Shown: positions 1-7,672, counted from the stretch's first letter. The stretch: DNA of 33,107 nt from Spirochaetota bacterium (GCA_029560805.1 JAKQKE010000159.1:1-33107); one strand, 5' to 3'. Notes: a model not told the origin generated them from the sequence alone. A program made the numbers and translations.

Positions 1-162
1 CACGGCGATGTCCAGGTCGCCCCATCGGGCGAGGGCGTCGAGGAGGCCATGCTCACCTTCATCCGCCGACACGGCTCGACGATCAGGCCGTTCGGCTTCG
101 ACGCGCCTTCGGACGAGCGCCGAGGAGAGGCCGTCTCCTCCGGGGCCGCATGGAAAAGGTAG
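1..162 (+). CDS. C-terminal end of an unidentified protein (partial)
   Basis: Frame 1 is open from the window edge to a TAG at 160-162 and encodes 53 residues ending GAAWKR. It has the same codon style as the genes that follow, and it overlaps the next start codon by 13 bp, so it is probably the upstream member of the same operon. I do not recognise the sequence. In Bacillus the gene before yaaR is yaaQ/darA, but this fragment does not resemble the C-terminus of that PII-like protein. No function is assigned. Confidence 0.5.
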   Translation, partial: HGDVQVAPSGEGVEEAMLTFIRRHGSTIRPFGFDAPSDERRGEAVSSGAAWKR

Positions 163-653
163 GCCTCCCCGACAACCTGATCTCGAGCCTCGTTCCCGGG
201 CTGTCGGGCCAGCGCGCCGATAAGAAGAAAGAGGCCACCAAGGCGTCTCCCAAGGCCCTGCGCTTCAGGTCGGCCCTCAAAGAGGCCGAGGAGATCGACC
301 GTACGCCGGCCGCCGAGGGGCTGCCGTTCTCCGAGGCGGAGGCCGCCGAGCTGCTCGATGCGGTCCACGCCTCCGGCGAAGAACTCAAGCGCGATCCCGA
401 CCCCGCCCGTGTCAAGGCGTACAAGGCGGCGGTGCGGGACTTCGTCCACTACGTCGTCGGCCGCGCCTACGATGTGGTCGAGAAGAGTTCGGGCGGCAAT
501 ATCCTGAAACGGAAGAAGTTCACCACCGTCGTCGTGATAGACGAGAAGCTCGAGCGCCTGGCCGCGGAGGTACTCTCGGCCCAGCGCGACAAGCTCGACA
601 TTCTGCGGCGCCTCGACGAGATCCACGGCTTGCTCGTGGACCTCCTGCGCTGA
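150..653 (+). CDS. yaaR: YaaR family (DUF327) protein
   Basis: The 167-residue product has the make-up of the YaaR/DUF327 family: a charged N-terminal third, then an all-helical domain with the conserved stretch around FVHYVVGRAYDVVEK (about residues 97-111), a KRKKFTTVVVIDEKL segment (about 120-134) and a leucine-rich C-terminal helix. YaaR proteins are small cytoplasmic proteins of unknown biochemical role. In Firmicutes they lie between tmk/yaaQ and holB/ricT. Here ricT follows directly after 32 bp, so the link to ricT is kept but holB is absent. The ATG at 150 lies inside the upstream reading frame, suggesting translational coupling. Family assignment is from sequence pattern and neighbourhood. 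Confidence 0.8.
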   Translation: MEKVGLPDNLISSLVPGLSGQRADKKKEATKASPKALRFRSALKEAEEIDRTPAAEGLPFSEAEAAELLDAVHASGEELKRDPDPARVKAYKAAVRDFVHYVVGRAYDVVEKSSGGNILKRKKFTTVVVIDEKLERLAAEVLSAQRDKLDILRRLDEIHGLLVDLLR

Positions 654-685
654 ATCGGCCGTCAGGGCCGCTAGGAGAGACGATC

Positions 686-1627
686 ATGGATGACGATATG
701 GACTATATGCAGGGCGACGAGGACCTCAGCCACCTCGAAGACGACGCCGTACCGGCCGCGGACGCGGGCGTTCACTGCGGCGAACTGCCCGATCCCCTGT
801 ACCGGCTCCGGGCCGATCCCTACAACGAGTCGTACTACGCCTGCTTCGATACCCCTCTCGAGCCGGGCGCCCGAGTCGTCGCGCCGACTCGCTACGGCAA
901 GGACATCTGCACCGTGCTCGGCACGGTCAAGGCGCCCGGCTTCGTGCGCGTCGACGACATCGTCCGGATAGACCGCGTCTCGACGCCAGAGGACGAGGCT
1001 CGCAGGGTGGCCGATGAGCAGAAGGAGAAAAAAGCCTTCGAGCTGTGCCAGGAGAAGATCAAGGCCCATAACCTGCCGATGAAGCTCGTCTTCGCCCACT
1101 ACCTGTTCGACGAGCAGAAGGTGCTGTTCTTCTTCACCGCCGACTCGAGGGTGGACTTCCGCAACCTGGTCAAGGATCTGGTATCCATTTTCAAGATGCG
1201 TATCGAGCTACGCCAGATCGGCGTGCGCGACGAGGCGCGGGTCGTCGGCGGCTGCGGGGTCTGCGGGCGGGTGCTCTGCTGTCACAGCGTCACCGACAAG
1301 CTCGTGCCCGTGTCGATCAAGATGGCCAAGGACCAGAACCTGTCGCTCAACTCGCTCAAGATATCCGGCCCCTGCGGGCGCCTGCTCTGCTGCCTCGCCT
1401 ACGAGTACGGCTTCTACCGCGAGGCCAGGCGTGGCATGCCGAGCGAGGGCGTCAGGATCCCGTACGATGGCACGGTTTTCAGGGTCGTGGAGGTGAATGT
1501 GCCGGCGGGACGGCTACGCTTGTCGGGAGAGGACGGCCGCTACGTCGAGGCTCCGTCCTCCCGCTTCGTGCAGCGCGACGGCCGCTGGGCCATGCTCGAC
1601 GAGGAGGCGGCCGAGTCCGCGGACTAA
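686..1627 (+). CDS. ricT: PSP1 domain regulator, RicT (YaaT) family
   Basis: The 313-residue protein carries the PSP1 C-terminal domain typical of RicT/YaaT. The hallmark cysteines are visible as CGVCGRVLCC (about residues 191-200) and CGRLLCC (about 230-236). In B. subtilis RicT joins RicA and RicF in an iron-sulphur protein complex that steers RNase Y cleavage; this cytoplasmic role is family knowledge, not something seen here. The acidic N-terminal extension (about 40 residues, rich in Asp and Glu) precedes the conserved PLYRLRADPYNESYYACFD start of the domain. AGGAGA 8 nt before the ATG at 686 supports the start. The gene follows yaaR by 32 bp and ends at a strong hairpin. Confidence 0.88.
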   Translation: MDDDMDYMQGDEDLSHLEDDAVPAADAGVHCGELPDPLYRLRADPYNESYYACFDTPLEPGARVVAPTRYGKDICTVLGTVKAPGFVRVDDIVRIDRVSTPEDEARRVADEQKEKKAFELCQEKIKAHNLPMKLVFAHYLFDEQKVLFFFTADSRVDFRNLVKDLVSIFKMRIELRQIGVRDEARVVGGCGVCGRVLCCHSVTDKLVPVSIKMAKDQNLSLNSLKISGPCGRLLCCLAYEYGFYREARRGMPSEGVRIPYDGTVFRVVEVNVPAGRLRLSGEDGRYVEAPSSRFVQRDGRWAMLDEEAAESAD

Positions 1628-1642
1628 CGCCTGCCGTATACG

Positions 1643-1682
1643 CGACGAGGCCCCGGATCCGTTTGGTTCCGGGGCCTCGTCG
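1643..1682. terminator. Strong hairpin between convergent ricT and PPIase genes
   Basis: A perfect 15-bp inverted repeat (1643-1657 with 1668-1682) flanks a 10-nt loop. It lies 16 bp after the ricT stop and 14 bp before the stop of the opposing gene, so it can serve both strands. There is no clear T-tract on either side. Confidence 0.75.
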
Positions 1683-1696
1683 TATCGTCGCTCAGG

Positions 1697-2719
1697 CTAC
1701 TCGGTGTAGCCGGTCACCTCGAGTTCGAAGACCAGGTACGAGTTCGGGGGGATGACGCCGCCTGCGCCCTGGGTGCCGTAGGCCAGCTCCGGTGGTATGG
1801 CCACCAGGCGGCGCTCGCCCTTCCTCATCTGCTCGATGGTCAGGTCCCAGCCTACGATTACCTGGCCGGTGCCCAGCTCGAACTCGATCGGCCCGCCGTG
1901 TAGGATCGACTGGTCGAAGACGCGGCCGTCCGGAAGCATGCCCTTGTAGGAGACATTGACGAGGTAGCCCCTGCGCATCGTCGGTCCGGAGCCTTCTTTG
2001 AGCACCTTCGAAAGGATGCCCGTGGGCTGCCGCTCGAGGCCCGGCCACTTCTCGAGTATCCTGTCCACGCTGGTCTGCCTCGAGGCCAGGGCGCGCAGCT
2101 TCGAGGCCTCCGCCGCCGGTCCGTAGTAGCGGTTCCAGGCGGCCTGGTCGGTTTCGAAGGCCTTCGCCGCGTCGCCGACCCTGCGTATCGTCACCTTGGT
2201 CATGACGTCGCCTGCGGCTATCCGCTGGACGACGTCCATCCCGTCGACGACTCGGCCAAAGGCGGTATACGAGTCGTCGAGAAAGGGGGCGGCGTCGAGC
2301 GTTATGTAGAACTGGCTGCCGTTCGTGTCCGGCCCGTGGTTGGCCATCGCGACGACGCCGGGCGCGTCATGCCGGACGGCTGGGTCGAACTCGTCCGGGA
2401 AGTTGTAGCCCGGGTCGCCCGAGCCGTCGCCGAGCGGGTCGCCGCCCTGTACCACGAAGCCTGGTTCCACGCGGTGGAACGACAGGCCGTCGTAGAAGCG
2501 CTTGCCGGCGTTCGAATCGAGGGTACCCTCGGCCAAGCCGACGAAATTTGCGACCGCGAGGGGGGCGCGCTCGTAGTCGAGCGATATCGTGAGCGATCCT
2601 TTGACCGTATCGATCACGGCGTAGAGGCCGTCGGGTAGCTTGGGGCCCGACTGGCATGATACGGCCGAGGCGAAAGCCAGGAGAACCGCCGCCATGGCGC
2701 CGGTCTTGATGAAGCGCAT
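1697..2719 (-). CDS. Cyclophilin-FKBP dual-domain peptidyl-prolyl isomerase lipoprotein
   Basis: The 340-residue protein has an N-terminal signal with lipobox AVSC (Cys22), so it should be a lipid-anchored exported foldase. Residues about 32-190 are a cyclophilin-type isomerase domain, with FHRVEPGFVVQGGDP (including the catalytic Arg), GVVAMANHGPDTNGSQFYI and AFGRVVDGMDVV. A linker of about 45 residues leads to an FKBP-type domain (about 235-340) with VNVSYKGMLPDGRVFD, FELGTGQVIVGWD, GERRLVAIPPELAYG and FELEVTGY. The two isomerase families are structurally unrelated. Such cyclophilin-first fusions (CFBP) have been described in treponemes and a few protists. A GGAGGT Shine-Dalgarno lies 7 nt before the ATG. 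It is a single-gene unit facing ricT. Confidence 0.93.
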   Translation of the reverse strand: MRFIKTGAMAAVLLAFASAVSCQSGPKLPDGLYAVIDTVKGSLTISLDYERAPLAVANFVGLAEGTLDSNAGKRFYDGLSFHRVEPGFVVQGGDPLGDGSGDPGYNFPDEFDPAVRHDAPGVVAMANHGPDTNGSQFYITLDAAPFLDDSYTAFGRVVDGMDVVQRIAAGDVMTKVTIRRVGDAAKAFETDQAAWNRYYGPAAEASKLRALASRQTSVDRILEKWPGLERQPTGILSKVLKEGSGPTMRRGYLVNVSYKGMLPDGRVFDQSILHGGPIEFELGTGQVIVGWDLTIEQMRKGERRLVAIPPELAYGTQGAGGVIPPNSYLVFELEVTGYTE

Positions 2720-2782
2720 CGATGTACCTCCGGAATGAACGTGACGACGCTACCATAAAACGGCCGCGGGGGCAAGGTTCAT

Positions 2783-2820
2783 CGCCTCACTCCGTTCGTC
2801 GCGCCTCACTCCGTTCGTCG
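2783..2820. repeat. Two perfect tandem copies of a 19-bp unit
   Basis: Copy one spans 2783-2801 and copy two 2802-2820; they are identical, with unit CGCCTCACTCCGTTCGTCG. The repeat lies in the divergent intergenic space between the PPIase gene and the dCMP deaminase gene, just upstream of a -10 box. Function is unknown. It may be a short repeat of a type dispersed elsewhere in the genome. Confidence 0.85.
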
Positions 2821-2863
2821 CGCGGGTGCTCGTCCTAGGCTGGCGCGACGGCCGGCGCGGCCG

Positions 2864-2869
2864 TATAAT
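2864..2869 (+). promoter_or_regulatory. -10 box TATAAT before the dCMP deaminase gene
   Basis: A perfect TATAAT occurs in otherwise very GC-rich sequence. Transcription would start near 2876, after the in-frame GTG at 2875 but before the Shine-Dalgarno and the ATG at 2887. The -35 region at 2841-2846 (TGGCGC, 17-bp spacer) is weak. Confidence 0.55.
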
Positions 2870-2886
2870 GCTCCGTGGAGGAACCC

Positions 2887-3378
2887 ATGCCTGAAATCGC
2901 GTACTCGAGGCCGACCTGGGACGAGTATTTTATGGAGGTCTGCCGTGCGATCGCGAAGCGCGCCACCTGCGACCGAGGGCGCTCAGGCTGCGTGATCGCC
3001 AAGGACAACCAGATCCTGGCCACCGGCTACGTCGGTTCTCCATCGGGCCTGCCCCATTGCGACGAGCTTGGCCATCAGTTCAGGAAAACCGTCCACGAGG
3101 ACGGCTCCGAGTCCACTCATTGCGTGCGTAGCGTCCATGCGGAGCAGAACGCCATCTGTCAGGCCGCTCGTAGGGGCATAGCCATCGAGGGCGCCACGCT
3201 GTACTGCAAGATGACGCCATGCCGCGCCTGCGCGATGATGATCATCAACTGCGGCGTCGTCCGCGTGGTCTGCGAACGCAAGTACCACGCCGGCGCCGAG
3301 AGCGAGGAGATGTTCTCGAAGGTCGGGATACTCGTGGAGTACGTCGAGGACGAGGTGGAGCGCTACGAGCGCCAGTAG
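2887..3378 (+). CDS. dCMP deaminase (ComEB-like cytidine/deoxycytidylate deaminase)
   Basis: The 163-residue protein is a zinc-dependent deoxycytidylate deaminase, converting dCMP to dUMP for thymidylate synthesis. The catalytic zinc site is clear: HAE at residues 84-86 and PCRACAMMI with Cys112 and Cys115. The family's extra N-terminal metal/structural residues appear as ATCDRGRSGCVI and PHCDE. The ATG at 2887 was chosen because GGAGGA ends 4 nt upstream; the in-frame GTG at 2875 would place that Shine-Dalgarno inside the gene. The preceding TATAAT points to its own promoter. Next downstream, after 47 bp, is the YmdB-family gene on the same strand, possibly co-transcribed. Confidence 0.92.
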   Translation: MPEIAYSRPTWDEYFMEVCRAIAKRATCDRGRSGCVIAKDNQILATGYVGSPSGLPHCDELGHQFRKTVHEDGSESTHCVRSVHAEQNAICQAARRGIAIEGATLYCKMTPCRACAMMIINCGVVRVVCERKYHAGAESEEMFSKVGILVEYVEDEVERYERQ

Positions 3379-3425
3379 GCGCGTTCCGGCTTGAACCCCG
3401 GTACCGTTTCAGGTACCTTGTCCGC

Positions 3426-4253
3426 GTGGGTATACGCATCCTGTACATAGGCGAGATAGTCGGCCGCGCCGGCGTCTTCGCCGTCAAAAGACTCCTGCCG
3501 ACGCTCAGGCGAGAGACTGCCGCCGACTTGGTCGTCGCGTGTGCCAACGGCGCCACCGGTGGTTCCGGCATAGGCAAGGCGCATTCGGTCTACCTGCGCA
3601 AGCTGGGCATAGACGTGCTGACCACCGGCGAAGCGGCGTTCTACAAGAAGGATATCGTCGAGGCTTTTCCGAAGTCGCCATGGCTGCTGCGGCCGCTGAA
3701 CTACCCGCCCGGCGTGCCTGGCAGGGGCTTCCGGGCCTACCAGACGCCCAAGGGCCCGGTCGTCGTCGCGCAGCTGCTCGGCCAGGCGGGCTTCCCGCGG
3801 GTACACCTCGAGAACCCGTTCCATGTGCTCGACGCCGCTCTGCCGACCCTGTCGGAGGGATCGAAGGCGGTACTGCTCGACTTCCGCGCCGCCACGACCG
3901 CGGAGCGCCGGGCAATGGCCAGGTACGCGGACGGCAGGGTCAGCGCCGTGCTCGGCTCCTATGGCCGCGCGTTGAGCGCCGACGCCGAGGTGTCGGCAGC
4001 CGGTACCGCCAGCATGACCGATACCGGCCGGACCGGCAGCCTGATGTCAGTCGGGGGAATGGACGCCGCTACGAGGATTCATGAGTACCGGAGCGGGGTA
4101 CCCGTCTGGGCCAAGGACTCGTCGGAGGCACCCGAGCTTCAGGGCTGCGTCATCGAGCTAGGAGCGGACGGGCGCGCCGTGTCGATCGAGACGCTACGCG
4201 TGCCGTGCGAGGAGGAATTCGTTGAGGGAACGAGGCATAGTGACCAAGGTTGA
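3426..4253 (+). CDS. YmdB/TIGR00282-family protein lacking the metal-binding residues (likely pseudoenzyme)
   Basis: The 275-residue product aligns by eye along its whole length with YmdB, a calcineurin-like phosphodiesterase of B. subtilis: RILYIGEIVG start, NYPPGVPGRGF, DGRVSAVLGS, AGTASMTDTGRTG and the closing VWAKDSSEAPELQG region. The usual dimetal ligands are replaced: GD to GE at the first motif, GEN to ANG, GNH to GEA, DFHAE to DFRAA, and GTHTH to GSYGR. It therefore keeps the fold but very probably not the phosphodiesterase chemistry. The GTG at 3426 gives the canonical N-terminus; a longer in-frame start at 3219 would run inside the dCMP deaminase gene. Its 3' end overlaps the RseC-like gene by 32 bp. 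Family placement is strong; loss of activity is inferred. Confidence 0.82.
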   Translation: MGIRILYIGEIVGRAGVFAVKRLLPTLRRETAADLVVACANGATGGSGIGKAHSVYLRKLGIDVLTTGEAAFYKKDIVEAFPKSPWLLRPLNYPPGVPGRGFRAYQTPKGPVVVAQLLGQAGFPRVHLENPFHVLDAALPTLSEGSKAVLLDFRAATTAERRAMARYADGRVSAVLGSYGRALSADAEVSAAGTASMTDTGRTGSLMSVGGMDAATRIHEYRSGVPVWAKDSSEAPELQGCVIELGADGRAVSIETLRVPCEEEFVEGTRHSDQG

Positions 4254-4629
4254 CGGTAGCGACGTCACCGTCCGTATTTCCGGCGGAGAGGGCTGCGCGT
4301 CCTGCACCGCCGGCCATGATTGCTCGATCGTCGGCAAGGAACTGGTCGGCGACGCCGCCGCGGGTTACGCTTTCACCGCGGGCGACGAGGTGGAGCTGCT
4401 GGTGCCGGATTCGGCCAGCGCGGCCGGGGCGCTCTGGCTGTTGGCGGTGCCGCTCGGGCTGTTCTTCGCTGGCTACGCCGCGGCGGGCGCGCTGTGGCCT
4501 GGCCGCGGCGAGGGGCTCCGAGCGCTGCTCGGGCTCGGGGCGATGGCCCTCGGCCTCCTGTTCGCCGCCGTCGTGGCGCGCCGCGGCCGCATGTCCAGGC
4601 GGCCGACGGTCGTCCCCCTCGTCGCCTAG
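4222..4629 (+). CDS. SoxR-reducing system / RseC-family membrane protein
   Basis: The 135-residue protein has the RseC/MucC plan. A short cytoplasmic N-terminal domain has three clustered cysteines (Cys25, Cys28, Cys34 in GCASCTAGHDC). It is followed by two hydrophobic helices (about 70-92 and 101-121) and a basic tail. In proteobacteria RseC proteins modulate envelope-stress signalling, and in the rsx/rnf context they assist SoxR reduction. Related proteins in other phyla sit near Rnf complexes, but no rnf genes are visible here. The TTG at 4222 is chosen because GGAGG lies 6 nt upstream. This start is inside the preceding YmdB-like gene, so the two are translationally linked. The stop codon overlaps that of the opposing DJ-1 gene within CTAG. 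Confidence 0.8.
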   Translation: MRERGIVTKVDGSDVTVRISGGEGCASCTAGHDCSIVGKELVGDAAAGYAFTAGDEVELLVPDSASAAGALWLLAVPLGLFFAGYAAAGALWPGRGEGLRALLGLGAMALGLLFAAVVARRGRMSRRPTVVPLVA

Positions 4630-5177
4630 GACAAAAGTACGCCGTCGGCCAGCTCGTCGGCCTTTTCGTCGCCGACGAGGGCCCTGGCTATCGCTACGGC
4701 GAATTCCCCGGCGCAGCCCGGTCCCCTGGCCGTTATGAGCTCCCGGTCGACGACGACGCGGCTTGGTTCGAACCGGCCCTCGGGGACCCGGCCTTCGAGC
4801 CCGGGATAGCAGGTAAAACGGCGCCCGGCCAGTAGCCCGCAGGCCTCGCCGAGCACCAGGGCCGGGGCGGCGCAGATCGCCGCTATCGGCTTGCCGGCGA
4901 CAGCCTGGCGCTTGAGCATGGCGATCGCCACCATGCTTCCGGCTATGGCCCGGGCCCCGCCCCCGCCGCCCGGCACGACGATGCAGTCGAACTCCTCATC
5001 GTCGATGTCGTCGAGTACGGCGTCGGCCCCGATGATCAGGCCGTGCGCCCCGACGGCCTCGCGGCCGTCCAGCCCGGCCGCCACGACCTCGACGCCGGCC
5101 CTACGTAGGTAGTCGATCGGGGTGATAGCCTCGACTTCCTCGCAGCCGTTAGCCAGAATCACGCAAGCCTTCTTCAT
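4626..5177 (-). CDS. DJ-1/PfpI family protein (ThiJ/YajL type)
   Basis: The 183-residue cytoplasmic protein closely follows the DJ-1 pattern: KKACVILANGCEEVEAI with the conserved Glu16, DYLRRAGVEVVAAGLDG, IVVPGGGG, and the nucleophile elbow AAICAAP with Cys102. DJ-1 relatives are redox-sensitive proteins credited with glyoxalase, protein deglycase or chaperone-like activities; which applies here cannot be read from sequence. The ATG at 5177 has GAGGAG 5 nt upstream. A longer in-frame start at 5255 would cross the divergent promoter and has no family support. The gene is monocistronic and convergent with the RseC-like gene, the two TAG stops sharing 2 bp. Confidence 0.9.
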   Translation of the reverse strand: MKKACVILANGCEEVEAITPIDYLRRAGVEVVAAGLDGREAVGAHGLIIGADAVLDDIDDEEFDCIVVPGGGGGARAIAGSMVAIAMLKRQAVAGKPIAAICAAPALVLGEACGLLAGRRFTCYPGLEGRVPEGRFEPSRVVVDRELITARGPGCAGEFAVAIARALVGDEKADELADGVLLS

Positions 5178-5214
5178 GCTCTCCTCCTCGGCGAGGTCCG
5201 GGCCTCGATCAAGA

Positions 5215-5243
5215 TGGACAAGTGCTACTCGTCGGAGTATACT
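5215..5243 (+). promoter_or_regulatory. Sigma-70-type promoter for the small membrane protein
   Basis: TGGACA (5215-5220), a 17-bp spacer and TATACT (5238-5243) form a good housekeeping promoter. The predicted start near 5250 gives a leader of about 35 nt with AGGAG before the ATG at 5285. The palindrome AGTATACT (5236-5243) also supplies a TATACT -10 on the minus strand, so the DJ-1 gene may be transcribed from the same spot. Confidence 0.65.
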
Positions 5244-5284
5244 ACGATCCGACATCTCCAGATACGTAAAAGGAGTCGATTGCC

Positions 5285-5566
5285 ATGGAAACCAGGAACG
5301 GCTTGATCAATTTCACACTCTTCATCTTTATCTTTGTCTTCTCGTTCGTATTCTCGCTCGACGCCCTCGCCGCGCCTAGTACATTCTACGGCGTACTCGC
5401 CCTGCTAGGCTTCGTCGTCTGCCTAGCCGGCTCCCTGTTCAATGGCCTGCTCTCCAAGCGCGACGGCGAGGCCCTGGCGATCTGGTATTTCTCCTACGCG
5501 GTCGTCGTCGGCATCGTCACCGTCTGGTACATGACCCGCTGCGGCACCGCCTTCGGCTGGTGGTAG
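5285..5566 (+). CDS. Small three-helix membrane protein, unknown function
   Basis: The 93-residue product has three predicted membrane helices (about 9-30, 33-56, 63-83) joined by a short loop and a charged hairpin (SKRDGE), with a short C-terminal tail rich in Gly and Trp. No family was recognised. The first helix is unusually rich in Phe. The gene looks real and self-contained: promoter at 5215-5243, AGGAG 9 nt before the ATG, and a strong terminator 29 bp after the stop. It may be a small envelope or stress protein, but nothing in the sequence says which. Confidence 0.75.
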   Translation: METRNGLINFTLFIFIFVFSFVFSLDALAAPSTFYGVLALLGFVVCLAGSLFNGLLSKRDGEALAIWYFSYAVVVGIVTVWYMTRCGTAFGWW

Positions 5567-5595
5567 TCGGCCAACGATCGGGTTAAGCCAGAAAC

Positions 5596-5630
5596 GGAGG
5601 GCCGCCGGCGATTATCGCCGGCGGCCCTCC
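5596..5630. terminator. Strong bidirectional terminator hairpin
   Basis: A perfect 16-bp inverted repeat (5596-5611 with 5615-5630) closes on a 3-nt loop, with TCGTTT following on the plus strand. It sits between the convergent small membrane protein gene and the transketolase gene. Confidence 0.85.
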
Positions 5631-5674
5631 TCGTTTATGCGGCCGCCCCGGGCGTAACCGGGGCTGCCGCTTCG

Positions 5675-7633
5675 TTATGCGTTAATCAGCGCAGCCAAGG
5701 CCTCGAGCGTCAGGCCGAGGTGGGCAGCGACCTTGGCGCCCGGACCCGACTCGCCGAAGCGCTCGATGCCGAGGAAGCCGTCGGCCACGCCGTTCCAGGG
5801 CATGGCCCGTCCGGCCTCGCAGGCGACGATGCGGGCCTCGGGCGGCGCGATCGTGTCGCGCAGGGCGTCGGGCTGGGCCAGGAAGGTCTCGAGCGACGGT
5901 ACCGACACGACGCGCACCGACTTGGACGAGGCGAGCTCCGCCGCCTTGAGCGCCAGCTCGACCTCGCTACCGGAGGCGAGCACGACGACGTCCGGCTCGC
6001 CCCTCGTGGTGCGCGCGACGTAGGCGCCTGCCCTAAAGGTGTCGCGCCACATCGGGTCGGCCTTCTCGAAGACCGGTAGGTTCTGCCTGGTCAACGCTAT
6101 GACGGTCGGGCCGGTCGTCCTGGCCATCGCCCAGGCCCAGGCCTCGGCGGTCTCCTCCGCGTCGGCCGGCCTGAGCACCAACACGTTCGGGATGGAGCGT
6201 AGCGAGGCCAGGTGCTCGATCGGCTGGTGCGTCGGGCCGTCCTCGCCGACGAAGACCGAGTCGTGGGTCATCACATAGACGACCGGCAGGCCCATCAGGG
6301 CCGCCAGCCTGAGGCTTGGCCGCAGGTAGTCGGCGAATACGAGGAAGGTGGCGCAGAACGGCTTGAAGCCGCCGTGCAGGGCCAGGCCGTTTGAAATAGC
6401 CGCCATCGCGTGCTCACGGATGCCGTAGTGGATCATCCTGCCTGAGCGGTCCGCCTTCGAGTACGGCGCGCAGGGCAGGGCGGTGACGTTCGGGCCGGTC
6501 AGGTCGGCTGAGCCGCCGACGAGGCCCGGCCACGCGGAGAAGGCAGCCTTGAGAGCGGCGCCAGAGGCGTTGCGCGTGGCAACCGAGTCGCCGACCTTTG
6601 CCTCGGGCCATGCCGGCGCGGTGAGCGGCTTGCCCGCGAGCATCGCCTCGAGCTCGGCCGCCTTGGCCGGGTTCTCTGTCTTCCACGCTGTAAATTCGGC
6701 CTGCCATGCGGTGCGCCCGGCCGAGAGCTCACCGCGCCTGGCCGCGAAGAAGGCCTTGGCCTCGGGTGACACCCAGAATTCGGCGTCGGCCGGCAGGCCC
6801 ATCGCGGCCTTGGCCTTGGCTATCTCGTCGGCGCCGAGAGGGGCTCCATGCACCTTGTGCGAGCCCTGCATGGTCGGCGCGCCCTTGCCGATCACGCTCT
6901 TCAGGATGATCAGGCTCGGCTTGCCCCTCTCGGCCTTGGCTTCGGCTACCATGCGGCGCACGGCCGCGGCGTCGTACATGTCGCCCTTCAGCACCTGCCA
7001 GCCATAGGCCTTGAAGCGCGCGCCCACGTCCTCATCGAAGGATAGCGAGGTGCCGCCGTCTATGGTTATGGCGTTGTCGTCGTAGAAGACGATCAGCTTG
7101 CCGAGGCCAAGGTGGCCGGCGAGTGACGCCGCCTCCGCGGAGACGCCCTCCTGCATGCAGCCGTCACCGGCGAGTACCCAGGTGTAATGGTCGACGATGG
7201 AGCGGCCGGCGACGTTGAAGCGGGCGGCGAGCATGGTCTCCGCCATGGCCATACCGACGGCGGTCGCCAGACCCTGGCCGAGCGGGCCGGTCGTCGTCTC
7301 GATGCCGGGGGCCATGCCGTACTCGGGGTGGCCGGCGCACTTGGACCCGATCTGCCTGAAGGACCGGATGTCGTCGAGCCCGACCCCGTAGCCGGAGAGG
7401 TGGAGCAGCGAATAGAGCAGCATCGAGCCGTGTCCGGCGGACAGCACGAAGCGGTCGCGATCGAGCCAGGCCGGGTCGGACGGGTCGTGTCTCATGAACT
7501 CGCCGTACAGCATCGCGCCGAGCTCGGCGCATCCGAGCGGCAAGCCCGGGTGGCCTGAATTGGCCTTCTGTATGGCGTCCATCGATAGGCACCTGATCGA
7601 TTTTGCGGTCTCGTCTATGATGCGTTGCTCCAT
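5675..7633 (-). CDS. tkt: Transketolase
   Basis: The 652-residue protein is a full-length thiamine-diphosphate transketolase of the non-oxidative pentose phosphate pathway, moving two-carbon ketol units between sugar phosphates. Visible landmarks are [12 protein letters not shown] near the N-terminus, the substrate His in [10 protein letters not shown], the thiamine-diphosphate/Mg motif starting [14 protein letters not shown], the pyrimidine-domain [12 protein letters not shown], and [17 protein letters not shown]. The C-terminal transketolase domain is intact to the end. AAGGAG lies 8 nt before the ATG at 7633. It appears monocistronic, ending at the shared terminator at 5596-5630. Confidence 0.97.
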   Translation of the reverse strand: MEQRIIDETAKSIRCLSMDAIQKANSGHPGLPLGCAELGAMLYGEFMRHDPSDPAWLDRDRFVLSAGHGSMLLYSLLHLSGYGVGLDDIRSFRQIGSKCAGHPEYGMAPGIETTTGPLGQGLATAVGMAMAETMLAARFNVAGRSIVDHYTWVLAGDGCMQEGVSAEAASLAGHLGLGKLIVFYDDNAITIDGGTSLSFDEDVGARFKAYGWQVLKGDMYDAAAVRRMVAEAKAERGKPSLIILKSVIGKGAPTMQGSHKVHGAPLGADEIAKAKAAMGLPADAEFWVSPEAKAFFAARRGELSAGRTAWQAEFTAWKTENPAKAAELEAMLAGKPLTAPAWPEAKVGDSVATRNASGAALKAAFSAWPGLVGGSADLTGPNVTALPCAPYSKADRSGRMIHYGIREHAMAAISNGLALHGGFKPFCATFLVFADYLRPSLRLAALMGLPVVYVMTHDSVFVGEDGPTHQPIEHLASLRSIPNVLVLRPADAEETAEAWAWAMARTTGPTVIALTRQNLPVFEKADPMWRDTFRAGAYVARTTRGEPDVVVLASGSEVELALKAAELASSKSVRVVSVPSLETFLAQPDALRDTIAPPEARIVACEAGRAMPWNGVADGFLGIERFGESGPGAKVAAHLGLTLEALAALINA

Positions 7634-7660
7634 TATAGGCTCCTTGCGGGGTATGGTGGC

Positions 7661-7672
7661 GGGCGATCGCCC
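7661..7672. repeat. 12-bp perfect palindrome upstream of tkt
   Basis: GGGCGATCGCCC lies 28 bp upstream of the transketolase start, within its presumed leader or promoter region. It could be an operator or a short hairpin in the leader. It contains GCGATCGC, which is a common palindrome in GC-rich genomes, so it may mean nothing. Confidence 0.35.

Noticed and set aside
2875-2886. GTG start for dCMP deaminase
   Set aside because: It would put the strong GGAGGA inside the gene, and it falls at or before the predicted transcription start.
3219-3425. Upstream extension of the YmdB-like gene
   Set aside because: Most of it lies inside the dCMP deaminase gene, and the translated residues are Arg-rich out-of-frame sequence.
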